64,000 nucleotides of DNA from Methylotenera oryzisoli (GTDB lineage Bacteria; Pseudomonadota; Gammaproteobacteria; Burkholderiales; Methylophilaceae). The notes under the pieces were generated by a model. The model was given only the letters and a program-made list of their open reading frames with translations, was not told where the DNA came from and made no database searches. The DNA lies in assembly GCF_004661485.1 (NCBI RefSeq), contig NZ_PQVH01000012.1, forward strand, positions 62,001 to 126,000, written 5' to 3'. Below, piece after piece: positions 46,771-57,048 of this stretch (its first letter is position 1; each line of letters starts with the position of its first letter). The translations under genes were made by a program, and so were the position numbers.

Positions 46771-47910
46771 TTACTGTGCCCGCATTAAGTCTATAAACTT
46801 ATCGAACAGATAACTCATTTCAGTTGGACCAGGGCTCGCCTCTGGGTGACCTTGGAAACTAAATGCAGGCTTATCTGTACGCGCCATTCCTTGCAAGCTA
46901 CCATCAAATAACGACACATGCGTCACTTTGACATTTGCAGGTAAAGTAGCGGCATCTGCTGCAAAGCCATGGTTTTGGCTGGTAATGTAAACACGTTTTG
47001 TTTCAACATCTTGCACAGGATGGTTTGCCCCATGATGACCAAATTTCATTTTAAGCGTCTTAGCACCAGAAGCAAGCGCCAACAACTGATGCCCCAAACA
47101 GATACCAAAAGTAGGGATACCTTTATCTACAATGGTTTTAATTGCAGAAACTGCATAATCACACGGCTCCGGGTCACCTGGGCCGTTTGATAAAAACACA
47201 CCATCTGGATTAAGCGCTAACGCCTCTTCTGCTGTTGCCTGTGCAGGCAGCACAGTCACTTTACAGCCGCGTGAAACCAGCATACGCAGAATGTTACGTT
47301 TTACACCGTAGTCAAACGCAACCACATGAAATTGTTCTTTTGGCGCTTGAGTAAAACCTTGGCCCAACGCCCACTCACCTTCTGTGAACTGGTAAGGTTT
47401 TTCACAACTCACCACTTTGGCTAAATCCATGCCAGCCAAACCTGGGAAACCAGCGATTGCATGCGTTGCTAATGACAGTGCCGTTGCTTCATCAACTTCA
47501 CCAGCAACGATGACACCGGTTTGCGCGCCTTTTTCACGCAAGATTCTTGTTAATTTACGTGTATCGATATCAGCAATCGCTACTACATTGTTAGCGACTA
47601 AGTACTCAGACAAAGATTGGGTGTTTCTAAAGTTACTATGTGTTAGCGGCAAATCCCTAATCACCAAACCGCTGGCATATACTTTGCCAGACTCTACATC
47701 TTCATTATTAACACCGTAGTTGCCGATGTGCGGATAAGTCAACGTTACAATTTGTTTGGTATAAGATGGGTCTGTCAATATTTCTTGGTAGCCTGTCATC
47801 GAAGTGTTAAACACGACTTCAGCTACAGCATGCCCAGAAGCTCCGATTGACATGCCACGAAACACGGTTCCATCTGCTAGTACAAGTATGGCGGGCAGGT
47901 TTTGTGACAC
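46771..47910 (-). CDS. carA: Carbamoyl-phosphate synthase small subunit CarA
   Basis: A 379-residue glutaminase subunit supplying ammonia to CarB. The N-terminal CPSase_sm domain contains '[19 protein letters not shown]'; the class I amidotransferase triad is in '[15 protein letters not shown]' (Cys) and '[11 protein letters not shown]' (His, Glu). The start is a GTG at 47910 with GAGGAG six nt upstream. It is the first gene of the carAB pair; a hairpin upstream separates it from dapB/DUF2238. Confidence 0.97.
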   Translation of the reverse strand: MSQNLPAILVLADGTVFRGMSIGASGHAVAEVVFNTSMTGYQEILTDPSYTKQIVTLTYPHIGNYGVNNEDVESGKVYASGLVIRDLPLTHSNFRNTQSLSEYLVANNVVAIADIDTRKLTRILREKGAQTGVIVAGEVDEATALSLATHAIAGFPGLAGMDLAKVVSCEKPYQFTEGEWALGQGFTQAPKEQFHVVAFDYGVKRNILRMLVSRGCKVTVLPAQATAEEALALNPDGVFLSNGPGDPEPCDYAVSAIKTIVDKGIPTFGICLGHQLLALASGAKTLKMKFGHHGANHPVQDVETKRVYITSQNHGFAADAATLPANVKVTHVSLFDGSLQGMARTDKPAFSFQGHPEASPGPTEMSYLFDKFIDLMRAQ

Positions 47911-47998
47911 AATAACTCCTCGGTTTTACGATAATTAAAATTTACGACATTAAAAACTTCTAATCTTTAGTCCATCATGAACAGATGGCAGATGTGCA

Positions 47999-48031
47999 AA
48001 ACGGGAGGAGCTGTATATACTCTTCCCGTTT
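47999..48031 (-). terminator. Hairpin between the DUF2238 gene and carA
   Basis: On the reverse strand AAACGGGAAGAG pairs with CTCCTCCCGTTT (one mismatch) around a TATATACAG loop, followed by T and GCAC. It lies about 44 nt after the DUF2238 stop and about 90 nt before carA. It is a terminator-like structure or a leader element of carAB. Confidence 0.55.
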
Positions 48032-48074
48032 CAGAATTAACGAATTATAGCGAAAAAAAACCGACTAATCAATG

Positions 48075-48692
48075 TCAACGTGACACATTGATTATCTGCC
48101 GATCATGAAATGTGGATAAAAATGCTTGCGCAGTCACCGCACCCACCAACGCCATCAACATATCCCACTGCGTATCCCATATATCGCCTTGTGTGCCTAA
48201 AAAAGCGTCTGCAGCGCCGCCCTCATAGGCCGCCACCCACCATTCGATAAACTCATAAACCGCACTAATGCTGAGACAAATACAACTCACAATAAAGAAC
48301 AGCCAACGACCCGGCACTAAAGGGGATTTTTTTAACAAGATTTCACGCGCCACCATCGCAGGTACAAATCCCTGCGCAAAGTGCCCAAGCCTATCGTAAT
48401 AATTGCGAGATAGCTCATAAGCATCACGCAACCAATTAAACCAAGGCACTTCGGCATAAGTGTAATGCCCGCCGACCATCAAAATGAGTGCGTGAATTAA
48501 TATCAGCACATACACTAGCGGAGTGAAAACAAAATAACGGTAAGTAACAACCAGTATAGGCAACACAATCACTACGGGCGCCACTTCTAGTGCCCAGGTT
48601 AATCTATCAACCGGGTCTATTGCAGACCAAACAAACACAGCACTGAGTATGCTGAGTAGAACTATATAGAAGTGACGGTGAGCTCGCACCAT
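48075..48692 (-). CDS. DUF2238 (YjdF-like) inner-membrane protein
   Basis: A 205-residue membrane protein with about five to six hydrophobic helices. Characteristic stretches are 'YDRLGHFAQGFVPAMVAREI' and 'GTQGDIWDTQWDMLMALVGA', conserved in the DUF2238 family of unknown function. Start at the ATG 48692; a TTG two codons earlier is less likely. It starts 9 nt after the dapB stop on the same strand, so it is probably co-transcribed with dapB. Confidence 0.85.
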   Translation of the reverse strand: MVRAHRHFYIVLLSILSAVFVWSAIDPVDRLTWALEVAPVVIVLPILVVTYRYFVFTPLVYVLILIHALILMVGGHYTYAEVPWFNWLRDAYELSRNYYDRLGHFAQGFVPAMVAREILLKKSPLVPGRWLFFIVSCICLSISAVYEFIEWWVAAYEGGAADAFLGTQGDIWDTQWDMLMALVGAVTAQAFLSTFHDRQIINVSR

Positions 48693-48701
48693 TGACAATG
48701 A

Positions 48702-49511
48702 CTAACGCAAACCCAATACATCTCGCATATCATACAAGCCAGATGTTTTATCTGCCAAATACTTCGCAGCACGCAATGCACCAAGCGCAAAAGTAGCTCG
48801 ACTGCTCGCTTTATGCGTAAGCTCCACACGCTCACCAATACCAGCAAGCACCACGGTATGGTCACCCACCACATCACCGCCACGCATTGTTGCAAAACCG
48901 ATCTTACCGGCTTCACGCTCTCCGGTCACACCCTCACGCGCGTAGACTGCACAATCCTTTAAGTCTTGGCCTAAACCGTGCGCTGCAGCCTCACCCAAGC
49001 GCAAAGCGGTGCCAGATGGCGCATCCACTTTATGTCGATGATGCATCTCCACCACTTCAATATCGTAACCTTCATTTAACACGCGGGCTGCCTGCTCAAC
49101 CAGATTAATCAGCAACGTCACACCAACACTCATGTTCGGCGCAAATACAATTGCTATATTCTTTGCAGCAGCTTCAATAGCTTGCTTTTCTTCTACAGAG
49201 AAACCGGTAGTGCCAATAATCATTTTCACCTGATGCTTTTGGCATGCCGCTAAATAAGTCATGCTCGCCTCTGGCCTTGTAAAGTCAACCAGTACGTCAG
49301 CACCCTTGAGTGCAACATCAATATCTGAAACCACTTTCACACCAGACACGCGGCCAAATTGCTCACCCGCATCACGGCCTAAATGAATATTATCAGCACG
49401 GTCTAGCGCACTATGCAACACCAACTCAACGTCCGCAAACACACCTTCCAACAAAGCATGCCCCATACGGCCTGAACAACCAGCAATTACAACTTTTAAT
49501 GGATTCACCAT
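48702..49511 (-). CDS. dapB: 4-hydroxy-tetrahydrodipicolinate reductase DapB
   Basis: A 269-residue enzyme of lysine and diaminopimelate synthesis. The NAD(P)H-binding start is 'VVIAGCSGRMGHALLEG'; the catalytic region is 'VEMHHRHKVDAPSGTALRLG'; the tetramerisation end includes 'TFALGALRAAKYLADKTSGL'. It lies downstream of bamE (40 nt) and upstream of the DUF2238 gene; carAB then follow, the conserved dapB-carA-carB order. Confidence 0.97.
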   Translation of the reverse strand: MVNPLKVVIAGCSGRMGHALLEGVFADVELVLHSALDRADNIHLGRDAGEQFGRVSGVKVVSDIDVALKGADVLVDFTRPEASMTYLAACQKHQVKMIIGTTGFSVEEKQAIEAAAKNIAIVFAPNMSVGVTLLINLVEQAARVLNEGYDIEVVEMHHRHKVDAPSGTALRLGEAAAHGLGQDLKDCAVYAREGVTGEREAGKIGFATMRGGDVVGDHTVVLAGIGERVELTHKASSRATFALGALRAAKYLADKTSGLYDMRDVLGLR

Positions 49512-49551
49512 ATCAAAAACCTATCAATTTCTACTAATTACTTTTAAGAGA

Positions 49552-50535
49552 TTAAAAACCAATCTTTTCTAACATACGATCAAAAAAGCTAGGCTCACTC
49601 TCTGGCGGCAAGTCTTGAGGTATCGGCGCAACCTTGTTACCGACACGCGGCGCAGCAACAGCAGTTACTGCTTCAGGCTCAACCTCTTCAGGCAATGAGC
49701 GCAGCTTGCGATCAAACACCATACCCGATGCCGATTCATAAAGCGTAGCATTCACCGGCTGGTCACTAGGCATAACAACTGGAGCTGCAACTTCAGCCAC
49801 AGGCGCCTTGATCACCTCAGGCTCAACCGGAACCGCCGCTGGTGGAGGGCTAACTTCCGTAACCGCAGCAGCGGGCGCAACAATGGCAACTGGGGCGGCA
49901 GCATCTACTGCTGAAGCAGCAGGCACTTCAAGTGGCACTGCCAGCATAGATGGCGCAGCATCTACATCTGATGCTGCATGTGGCTCAGCAACGACAACAT
50001 CAGCCTTAGGCTCAACAACTTTAGTTTCCGGTATTTTTTTAACGTCAGTTTTTACAGGAGATTCTTTAGCCGGGGTAGCCTCGTCTTTTTCCCAGAACTT
50101 CAACTTATTCATTAAGCTTTTTTCTTCTGGCTTTTTATAAGGCTCAACCAAGCGGGTTCCGGTATTTGCACGCTCATCTTCAGGCGCGGCAGTTCCTGCA
50201 GGAATCACGTCACCACGTACCGTTTTCAATAGATCCTTTTCAAAATCTAGAATCACACGGCGCTGTTCAGTTACTTTGCCAGCCTCACGCATTTGATACA
50301 CGTAGTCCCAACGATTGCCATGGAAACTATCTTGAATCAGGGGCGTGCCCATAATAAAGCGCACTTGGGATTTGGTCATACCAGGGCGCAGCTGTAATAG
50401 CATTTTAGAAGTGACCACATTACCCTGCTGGACATCTAGCTTGTATGGTTTAATGCTGGGAACTGCCGTGCCGCATGCGGAACAGAGCAAAACCAGCAAA
50501 ACAACTAGATAACGTAAAGTAGAAAAATAACGCAT
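49552..50535 (-). CDS. bamE: BamE-like outer-membrane assembly lipoprotein with long Ala/Pro/Val-rich extension
   Basis: A 327-residue lipoprotein. The lipobox is LLCSAC (Cys21). Residues of about 29-115 are the SmpA/OmlA fold: 'IKPYKLDVQQGNVV', 'LLQLRPGMTKSQVRFIMGTP' and 'GNRWDYVYQM'. BamE stabilises the BamA/BamD complex. The rest (about 115-327) is a Lys-rich then Ala/Pro/Val/Glu-rich low-complexity stretch ending 'PSFFDRMLEKIGF'. Family members are usually near 110-160 residues, so the extension is unusual; it may span towards or bind peptidoglycan. It is divergent from fur, the common arrangement. Confidence 0.88.
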   Translation of the reverse strand: MRYFSTLRYLVVLLVLLCSACGTAVPSIKPYKLDVQQGNVVTSKMLLQLRPGMTKSQVRFIMGTPLIQDSFHGNRWDYVYQMREAGKVTEQRRVILDFEKDLLKTVRGDVIPAGTAAPEDERANTGTRLVEPYKKPEEKSLMNKLKFWEKDEATPAKESPVKTDVKKIPETKVVEPKADVVVAEPHAASDVDAAPSMLAVPLEVPAASAVDAAAPVAIVAPAAAVTEVSPPPAAVPVEPEVIKAPVAEVAAPVVMPSDQPVNATLYESASGMVFDRKLRSLPEEVEPEAVTAVAAPRVGNKVAPIPQDLPPESEPSFFDRMLEKIGF

Positions 50536-50625
50536 ATCATGACTTTAATTTGAATTGGCGTTAATATACCACGTAGCGACTGAAGCCAAAACATCCACCT
50601 TATTAATTGTGAATATTCCAAAATC

Positions 50626-51051
50626 ATGCAAGATCAAAAAGATTTAAAAAATGCCGGGCTAAAAGCCACCTTACCACGACTTAAGGTGTTAAACCTGTTT
50701 GAAAACAGCAAAGACCGACACTTATCTGCCGAAGATATCTACAAGATTATGATTAATGCTGGTGAGGATGTCGGCTTGGCTACGGTATATCGCGTACTCA
50801 CACAATTTGAGCAAGCCGGACTATTGATCAGACACCACTTTGAAAGTGGCAAAGCAGTATTTGAGCTTAACAGCGGCGGACACCACGATCACATTGTCTG
50901 TATTAAATGTGGTCGCGTTGAGGAGTTTTATGATCCGGAAATCGAAAAAAGGCAAGAAAGCGCTGCGGCAAAATTAGGCTTTACCATGCAAGACCACTCA
51001 CTGACCATTTACGGCGTTTGCACTAAACAACCCTGTGAGAGCAAAGACTAA
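50626..51051 (+). CDS. fur: Ferric uptake regulator Fur
   Basis: A 141-residue metal-dependent repressor. The winged helix contains 'LKATLPRLKVLNLFE' and 'DVGLATVYRVLTQFEQAGLL'; the metal and dimer domain has 'GGHHDHIVCIKCGRVEEFYD', including the HHDH motif and a CxxC zinc pair. It controls iron genes and probably indirectly the isc cluster. The divergent bamE neighbour is typical. I see no Fur box in the 90-nt intergenic region. Confidence 0.95.
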   Translation: MQDQKDLKNAGLKATLPRLKVLNLFENSKDRHLSAEDIYKIMINAGEDVGLATVYRVLTQFEQAGLLIRHHFESGKAVFELNSGGHHDHIVCIKCGRVEEFYDPEIEKRQESAAAKLGFTMQDHSLTIYGVCTKQPCESKD

Positions 51052-51088
51052 AAAGACGCCTTTATTACAGCCAACCTGCAAGTTAAAC

Positions 51089-52741
51089 TTACCCTAACAA
51101 CATTTCTTTCGCATGTTGCCTTGTCGTTTCGGTAAGTTCTATACCGCCCAACATGCGCGCAACCTCCTCAATACGACTGGTAGCACTTAATGCTGCAATA
51201 GTACTTAAGGTTTGGCCATTCACTTGCGACTTACTTACCCGCAAATGATGCTTACCAAGTGCAGCCACCTGCGGCAAGTGTGTAATTACTAACACTTGTC
51301 GCTGCTCACCCAGCTGCTTCAGCAAGTTACCCACGACTTCCGCTACGCCACCACCAATACCAACATCAACTTCATCAAAAATCATAGTTGGAATACTGCC
51401 CTGCTGTGCGGTAACGACGCGAATCGCCAAACTGATGCGAGACAACTCACCGCCAGAAGCCACCTTACTTAAAGCGCGTGGTGCAACGCCAGCGTGTCCG
51501 GCCACCAAAAACTCAACTTGCTCCAACCCGTTAACACTCGGCGCAACAGGCGTTAACGCTACAGAGAACTGACCGCCACTTAAAGATAAGCGCTGCATTT
51601 CAGCAGTGATCTTTTGATGCAATATCGCAGCAGCGGCAGTCCTGCCTGCACTTAAACTTTCAGCTAACTTTGTATATTCACTAAATGCCAAACGCTCTTG
51701 CTCAGCAAGCGCACCATCGTCCGCAAAATTAGACAGCTCAGCCATTCTCGACTGCCAACCCTGAAGCAATGCGGGTAAATCCTCTACCCGCGACCTGTAC
51801 TTACGAGCAGCAGCATGTATAGACTGTATTCTTGCATCCACCTCACTCAAACGTGCGGGATCCAGCTCCATACGCTGAATGTAGCGATTTAAAGAGCGGC
51901 TCGCTTCTTGCAGTTGAATTACGCCAGAATCAAGCGACTCAGAAACTTCGGCTAAACTGGCATCGTATGTCTGCATGTTTTGCAGGTGATGCTGCACTTG
52001 TGCTAATAAATTCAGCGCAGATAACTCCCCCTCGCTCAGCAGATCCAAGCAAGTTTCTCCGCTGGTAATTAAACTGGCTCCATTTGACAGCAGCAAATGC
52101 TCATGCTGTAGCGCTTCCCACTCTTGCGAATCAAACGCTAGTGCCGAGAGCTCACGTACGTTATCTCGCAATATTGCCAACTCATCGGCATAGGCTTCAG
52201 CATTTTTTTCCAACTCCAAGCGCAAGCCATGCAAGTGATACCAGCGCTTGTAATGTTCGGACACATTTTTTGCCACTTCTAATAAGCCGCCAAATTCATC
52301 TAAAACTTGACGCTGTGTAGCTGACTTAAGCAATGAGTGATGTGCATTCTGACTATAAATATCTACCAAAAACTCGCCCAGATCTTTAAGCTGCTGCATG
52401 GTTGCTGGGCTGCCATTAATAAAGGCGCGTGAGCGACCATCTGCGTAGATAACACGACGCAGCAGCAGTTCAGGCTCATCCTGTGCAATTTCCTGCTCAG
52501 CCAGCCAGCTTAGCGCCTCAACATTATTGGCCAATGAAAAACATGCACTAATCTCGGCTTTATCGCAGCCGGCACGCGTAATACCGCCTTCGCCACGCGC
52601 GCCCAGGGCCAGAGACAATGCGTCAATCAGAATAGATTTACCTGCGCCAGTTTCGCCCGTCAACACCGTAAACCCAGACTGAAAATCCAAGTCAAGCTGA
52701 TCAACAATGACGAAATCGCGAATTGAAAGTGTTTGTAGCAT
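51089..52741 (-). CDS. recN: DNA repair protein RecN
   Basis: A 550-residue SMC-like ATPase for double-strand break repair. Walker A is 'VLTGETGAGKSILIDALSLA'; the middle (about 150-370) is a coiled coil; the signature is 'LSKVASGGELSRISLAIRVV' and Walker B is 'IPTMIFDEVDVGIGG'. It is convergent with fur (37 nt) and lies 192 nt downstream of nadK. No LexA box was recognised. Confidence 0.96.
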   Translation of the reverse strand: MLQTLSIRDFVIVDQLDLDFQSGFTVLTGETGAGKSILIDALSLALGARGEGGITRAGCDKAEISACFSLANNVEALSWLAEQEIAQDEPELLLRRVIYADGRSRAFINGSPATMQQLKDLGEFLVDIYSQNAHHSLLKSATQRQVLDEFGGLLEVAKNVSEHYKRWYHLHGLRLELEKNAEAYADELAILRDNVRELSALAFDSQEWEALQHEHLLLSNGASLITSGETCLDLLSEGELSALNLLAQVQHHLQNMQTYDASLAEVSESLDSGVIQLQEASRSLNRYIQRMELDPARLSEVDARIQSIHAAARKYRSRVEDLPALLQGWQSRMAELSNFADDGALAEQERLAFSEYTKLAESLSAGRTAAAAILHQKITAEMQRLSLSGGQFSVALTPVAPSVNGLEQVEFLVAGHAGVAPRALSKVASGGELSRISLAIRVVTAQQGSIPTMIFDEVDVGIGGGVAEVVGNLLKQLGEQRQVLVITHLPQVAALGKHHLRVSKSQVNGQTLSTIAALSATSRIEEVARMLGGIELTETTRQHAKEMLLG

Positions 52742-52933
52742 AATTCAATTAGTCCATTTTATTGCCATATCAAAATGACAAGGCTTAGAGCAGTGCAGTA
52801 GATTGAGAACAGCGCATATATCACGAATACAACAAGATCATTCAACTGTTGCTGTAGTCCATCGCACACCGCTATTGCATGACATTTGTCTGAGAGACAT
52901 GACACCAGCAAGTCTATGGAAACTAAGTAGTCA

Positions 52934-53803
52934 TCAACCCCAGTTGAGTTTATTTCTGAGCATATCAAAGTAGCAGTACTCTACAGGATGTAACAGTGAG
53001 ATTGTTTTCTCTGCACGGCGTACTACAATTTTATCGCCCACTTCCAAACCTAGTTGGAACTGACCATCAAAGCTTAATTGCGCCTCATCAAAATGCACCA
53101 CGGTAACCACGATATTGCTTGCACTATTCACCGCGATTGGGCGGTTACTCAGCGTATGCGGACAGATTGGCACCAGTGAGATTGCTTCTAAATTAGGGTG
53201 TAAAATCGGGCCGCCTGCAGACAAGGCATAAGCGGTGGCGCCAGTTGGTGTGCTGACAATCAGGCCATCACTGCGCTGCTTGTAAACAAACTTGCCATCG
53301 ATTTCGATTTCCAGCTCAATCAAGCGCAAGCCACTTTTAATCACCACATCATTCAAGGCATGGCTACTATAAATAATCTGATTATCTCTCACTACATCGG
53401 TAGATAACAGCATGCGCGGCTCTTTAATGGAGTCTCCCGCAAGGATACGGTCAATCTCAACCAACATATCTTCTGCGCGCAAATCGGTTAAAAAACCAAA
53501 ACGGCCGCGATTGATGCCCACCAAAGGAACATCAGCGTCGATTAAGCTACGAGCAACGCTGAGCATGGTGCCATCGCCGCCCATCACGATTGCAAGATCG
53601 GCAACCTGACCGATTTCGCCTATCGCCAGTGTTTGGTAGTCGGCAAGCTGAGCATGGTGTGCGGTATTTTCCTCAATCCACACCTCGTAGTTTTTAGCGG
53701 ATAGATGTCGAGCTAAATCAGCTAAATCTGCCTGCATCAACTGTAAAGCCGATACATTCATATATTTGCCAATAAGCGCTATTTTTTTAAAGTTTGTCTG
53801 CAC
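52934..53803 (-). CDS. nadK: NAD kinase
   Basis: A 289-residue enzyme phosphorylating NAD to NADP. It shows the GGDGT motif in 'LAIVMGGDGTMLSVARSL', the NE/D-type segment 'SSHALNDVVIKSG' and the glycine-rich 'SDGLIVSTPTGATAYALSAG'. Length is normal. It is divergent from the YejM-like gene and, with hrcA and recN nearby, keeps a common neighbourhood (hrcA/nadK/recN) with one extra gene inserted. Confidence 0.96.
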   Translation of the reverse strand: MQTNFKKIALIGKYMNVSALQLMQADLADLARHLSAKNYEVWIEENTAHHAQLADYQTLAIGEIGQVADLAIVMGGDGTMLSVARSLIDADVPLVGINRGRFGFLTDLRAEDMLVEIDRILAGDSIKEPRMLLSTDVVRDNQIIYSSHALNDVVIKSGLRLIELEIEIDGKFVYKQRSDGLIVSTPTGATAYALSAGGPILHPNLEAISLVPICPHTLSNRPIAVNSASNIVVTVVHFDEAQLSFDGQFQLGLEVGDKIVVRRAEKTISLLHPVEYCYFDMLRNKLNWG

Positions 53804-54046
53804 GGCAGAATTAAAACATAGTCATGAAATCTTAGCAAAGCGAAAACAATACATAGCATGCAATAAATATCATCCACCCCTACATTTTTTGCGTCATAAT
53901 AGCCTGTTAGCCGCATAGCAACATGCCAAGACTAGTGAATTAAACATAGTAAACAATAAGTTAGCCAAATAAACCATAAGAAAACCGTACTGGCGTATTT
54001 TTTGCTTATACACCCCAATCTAACATTATCTAATAACAAAATATAT

Positions 54047-55936
54047 ATGACGGCTTCAAATCAAACCAACATACTGAAAACATATTTCTTACTCACTTAC
54101 GTTGCAGTGCTATTTCTCGTTTCTGACTCAATGCCTGTCACAAGCATTTTTCAGGATGGCTTATTGCCTTTTGGCTTTATGCTCATTACATGGCTGCTGT
54201 ATGGCTTATATTACTTGTTGCCAGCCATTGCCATTACCGCGCTGGTCAGATTCTGCAGTAAAAACACCAGCGCCGTGTACATCACGGCGATTATTATGGG
54301 TGGCATTACTACGTTGCTGATGTATGCTAACGCTAAGCTATTTTCGCTTTATGGCATGTTCTTTAATGGATTCATTTTCAATCTGGTCAGTACACCCGGT
54401 GGTATTGAGTCTTTAGGTGGCAGTAGTGCCTCTGATTTAGGCTTTGCATTGATTACCTTGGGCTTTATCAGCTTGCAAGGTGCCATGTTATGGTTAGCAC
54501 ACCGTCTGTACGTAAAAAAAGCAGCACCACAGCTATCATTCAAGTTTCTACCTGCCACCGCACTCATTGCCACAGTACTGGTGCATATGGGCTTTGCGTT
54601 AGACAGTTACACCACAAATCAATTAAACGTAGTTGCACAGGCTATTCCCTTTTACCAAACTGTATCGGCTAGAGGTTTCTTTAAAAGCCTTGGATTTACC
54701 ACGCAGCGCGAAGCCAAGATTAAACTAAAGGGCAAACTCAATTACCCACTTAACCCAATCCAATTCAAGCAACCTGCCAAGCCATACAATATTATTTGGC
54801 TCACTTCTGAATCCTGGCGCGCAGATACTCTCAACGAAAAAATCATGCCTAACAGCTGGGAGTTTGCAAAAGGCGCGGCTAGATTCACACGCAACTATAG
54901 CACCGGCAATGGTACACGCATGGGCGTATTTGGCATGTTTACCGCCATGCCTGGAAACTATTGGTTTCCCTTTTTAGAAGAGCGTCGCGGTGCTGCGATT
55001 ATTGATGTGTTGGAGCAACAGCAGTACCAAATGAGCTTTTATACCAGCGCCAAATTTTCTTACCCAGAATTTGATAAGACTATTTTTGCACACGTTCCAA
55101 CCAGTCAGTTGCACGATAACAACAAAGGCGCGAGCGGCTGGGAAAATGACCGTAACAATGTCACAAGTCTGCTGTCATTTATTGATAACAGAGACAAAAC
55201 CAAACCATTCTTCACTTTTATGTTTTTTGAGTCACCGCACGCGCGCTATTACTTCCCGCCTGAAAGTGTCATTGCAACGCCATACCGTGACGACCTTAAT
55301 TACGCGACCTTAAGTAAAACGGCATTACGTAACGACATTGTCCCGATTAAAAATCGCTATATCAACTCTGTGCATCACTTAGATATGCAATACGGCCGTA
55401 TCTTTGACTACCTCAAACAACACCAGCTATTAGATAACACCATTGTTATCCTAGTTGGCGATCACGGCGAAGAGTTTATGGAGCATGGCTTCTGGGGGCA
55501 TAATTCAACTTTTGTAGACCAACAGGTACGCACGCCACTCGTTATTTACAAACCAAACTCAGCGCCACTAGTGAGTGACCAAATGACCAGTCATATGGAT
55601 ATCGTACCCACCATCATGCCATTACTGGGTGTTAGCAACCCAAGCAGTGATTACGCGACCGGCTACAACTTGCTGGCTGGCGAAAAACGTAACCATACTT
55701 ATGTCTCAGATTGGGATAAAGTCACTTACGTGGATGATGAAGTTAAAATCACCCAGCCTGTGAATGCAAAAAGCTTTGCCCTCATGACGGCTAGCCGAGG
55801 GGATGACACAGCACTTCCTCATGCTGAACGTAAAACCCTATTGCAAACAAAACAGCCTGCCATGCTGCAACTCGTGCAAGACTTAAGCAAGTTCTTCAAG
55901 AAAAAAGATGCTAAAACACCAGCACCGCCCCGATAA
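54047..55936 (+). CDS. Inner-membrane sulfatase-fold protein (YejM/LtaS-like)
   Basis: A 629-residue protein with about five N-terminal membrane helices (residues 1-190) and a periplasmic sulfatase-fold domain (about 240-580). Domain motifs: 'NIIWLTSESWRADTLN' (first metal region), 'NYSTGNGTRMGVFGMFTAMP' and 'VILVGDHGEEFMEHGFWGH' (second metal region). The layout matches YejM/PbgA-type lipid regulators and LTA-synthase-like phosphoglycerol transferases; I cannot tell enzyme from pseudo-enzyme. I use the ATG at 54047, since the TTG-started extension adds residues unlike a membrane start. It lies next to hrcA and not far from LPS core genes. Confidence 0.78.
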   Translation: MTASNQTNILKTYFLLTYVAVLFLVSDSMPVTSIFQDGLLPFGFMLITWLLYGLYYLLPAIAITALVRFCSKNTSAVYITAIIMGGITTLLMYANAKLFSLYGMFFNGFIFNLVSTPGGIESLGGSSASDLGFALITLGFISLQGAMLWLAHRLYVKKAAPQLSFKFLPATALIATVLVHMGFALDSYTTNQLNVVAQAIPFYQTVSARGFFKSLGFTTQREAKIKLKGKLNYPLNPIQFKQPAKPYNIIWLTSESWRADTLNEKIMPNSWEFAKGAARFTRNYSTGNGTRMGVFGMFTAMPGNYWFPFLEERRGAAIIDVLEQQQYQMSFYTSAKFSYPEFDKTIFAHVPTSQLHDNNKGASGWENDRNNVTSLLSFIDNRDKTKPFFTFMFFESPHARYYFPPESVIATPYRDDLNYATLSKTALRNDIVPIKNRYINSVHHLDMQYGRIFDYLKQHQLLDNTIVILVGDHGEEFMEHGFWGHNSTFVDQQVRTPLVIYKPNSAPLVSDQMTSHMDIVPTIMPLLGVSNPSSDYATGYNLLAGEKRNHTYVSDWDKVTYVDDEVKITQPVNAKSFALMTASRGDDTALPHAERKTLLQTKQPAMLQLVQDLSKFFKKKDAKTPAPPR

Positions 55937-55973
55937 CATTGCCTTATCAGGCTAACTAACCGATAATTTGCGC

Positions 55974-56996
55974 ATGAGCTCCAGTATAGACAAACGTGCG
56001 CAAATTTTACTCAAAACCCTGGTTGAGCATTACATCAGTGATGGTCAACCTATTGGGTCTCGTACCTTATTGCAACACTCAGGCCTAGATGTCAGCCCTG
56101 CAACCATTCGCAATGTCATGAGCGATTTAGAGCAGCTCGGGTTCATCGCAAGCCCCCATACTTCAGCAGGCCGCATTCCTACACAAAAGGGCTATCGTTT
56201 ATTTGTAGATTCACTGCTTACTGTGAAGCCACTAGACTCTCAAATCGTACATCAGCTTAAAAGTGGCTTAACATCGCCCAATCCAAGCGAGCTGATTACC
56301 AATGCGGCCGATATGCTCTCGCAACTCACCCAGTTTGCTGGTGTAGTCATGACGCCCAAACACAAGCGCATTGCATTTAAACATCTAGAGTTTTTAACGC
56401 TTTCCGATAAAAGAATACTCGTCATTATTGTTACCAGTGATGGCAACGTACAAAACCGCATTATTCTCACCGAAAAAGCATTCAGCACCAGTGAACTGAC
56501 ACAAGCAGGTAACTACTTTAACGCGCACTTTTCCGGACATACGTTTGAAGAAGTGAAACAAAAGCTGCATGCAGAGCTCCAGCAGATGCAAAATGATATG
56601 AATCAACTGATGTCAGCGGCACTAGAGGCAAGTAGCAAAAAGGGAGATGAGGATGGTGTGGTGATTGCAGGAGAGCGCAATTTACTACAAGTAGATGACC
56701 TCTCCACCAACGTTGCAAGCTTACGCAAATTATTTGAAATTTTTGAACGCCGCACTAGCCTGATGCAGTTATTGGACAACAGCCAACGTGCAGATGGTAT
56801 ACAAATCTTCATCGGTGGCGAAAGTGGTTACTTACCCCTAGACGAATGTAGCATGATTACCGCACCGTACGAAGCAGATGGGCAGGTTGTGGGTACACTA
56901 GGCGTGATTGGCCCTACGCGCATGGCATATGAACGCGTGATTCCTATTGTAGACATCACCGCCAAACTACTGTCAAATGCACTTTCATCCAACTAG
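55974..56996 (+). CDS. hrcA: Heat-inducible transcription repressor HrcA
   Basis: A 340-residue repressor of class I heat-shock genes that binds CIRCE elements. The N-terminal winged helix holds '[20 protein letters not shown]' and '[18 protein letters not shown]'; the rest is the GAF-like dimerisation region, for example '[19 protein letters not shown]'. The ATG at 55974 is preferred to the TTG two codons before. No CIRCE sequence (TTAGCACTC-N9-GAGTGCTAA) was seen in the window; hemH follows 52 nt later. Confidence 0.95.
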   Translation: MSSSIDKRAQILLKTLVEHYISDGQPIGSRTLLQHSGLDVSPATIRNVMSDLEQLGFIASPHTSAGRIPTQKGYRLFVDSLLTVKPLDSQIVHQLKSGLTSPNPSELITNAADMLSQLTQFAGVVMTPKHKRIAFKHLEFLTLSDKRILVIIVTSDGNVQNRIILTEKAFSTSELTQAGNYFNAHFSGHTFEEVKQKLHAELQQMQNDMNQLMSAALEASSKKGDEDGVVIAGERNLLQVDDLSTNVASLRKLFEIFERRTSLMQLLDNSQRADGIQIFIGGESGYLPLDECSMITAPYEADGQVVGTLGVIGPTRMAYERVIPIVDITAKLLSNALSSN

Positions 56997-57048
56997 CGTG
57001 TCGCATACAAAGCATTAACACAACCATTTACACTAAAAGACTGGCAAC

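Noticed and set aside
50536-50625. Fur box between bamE and fur
   Set aside because: No sequence close to GATAATGATAATCATTATC was found.
52759-52968. 69-codon reverse frame overlapping the nadK 3' end
   Set aside because: It overlaps nadK in another frame and has no domain or ribosome site.
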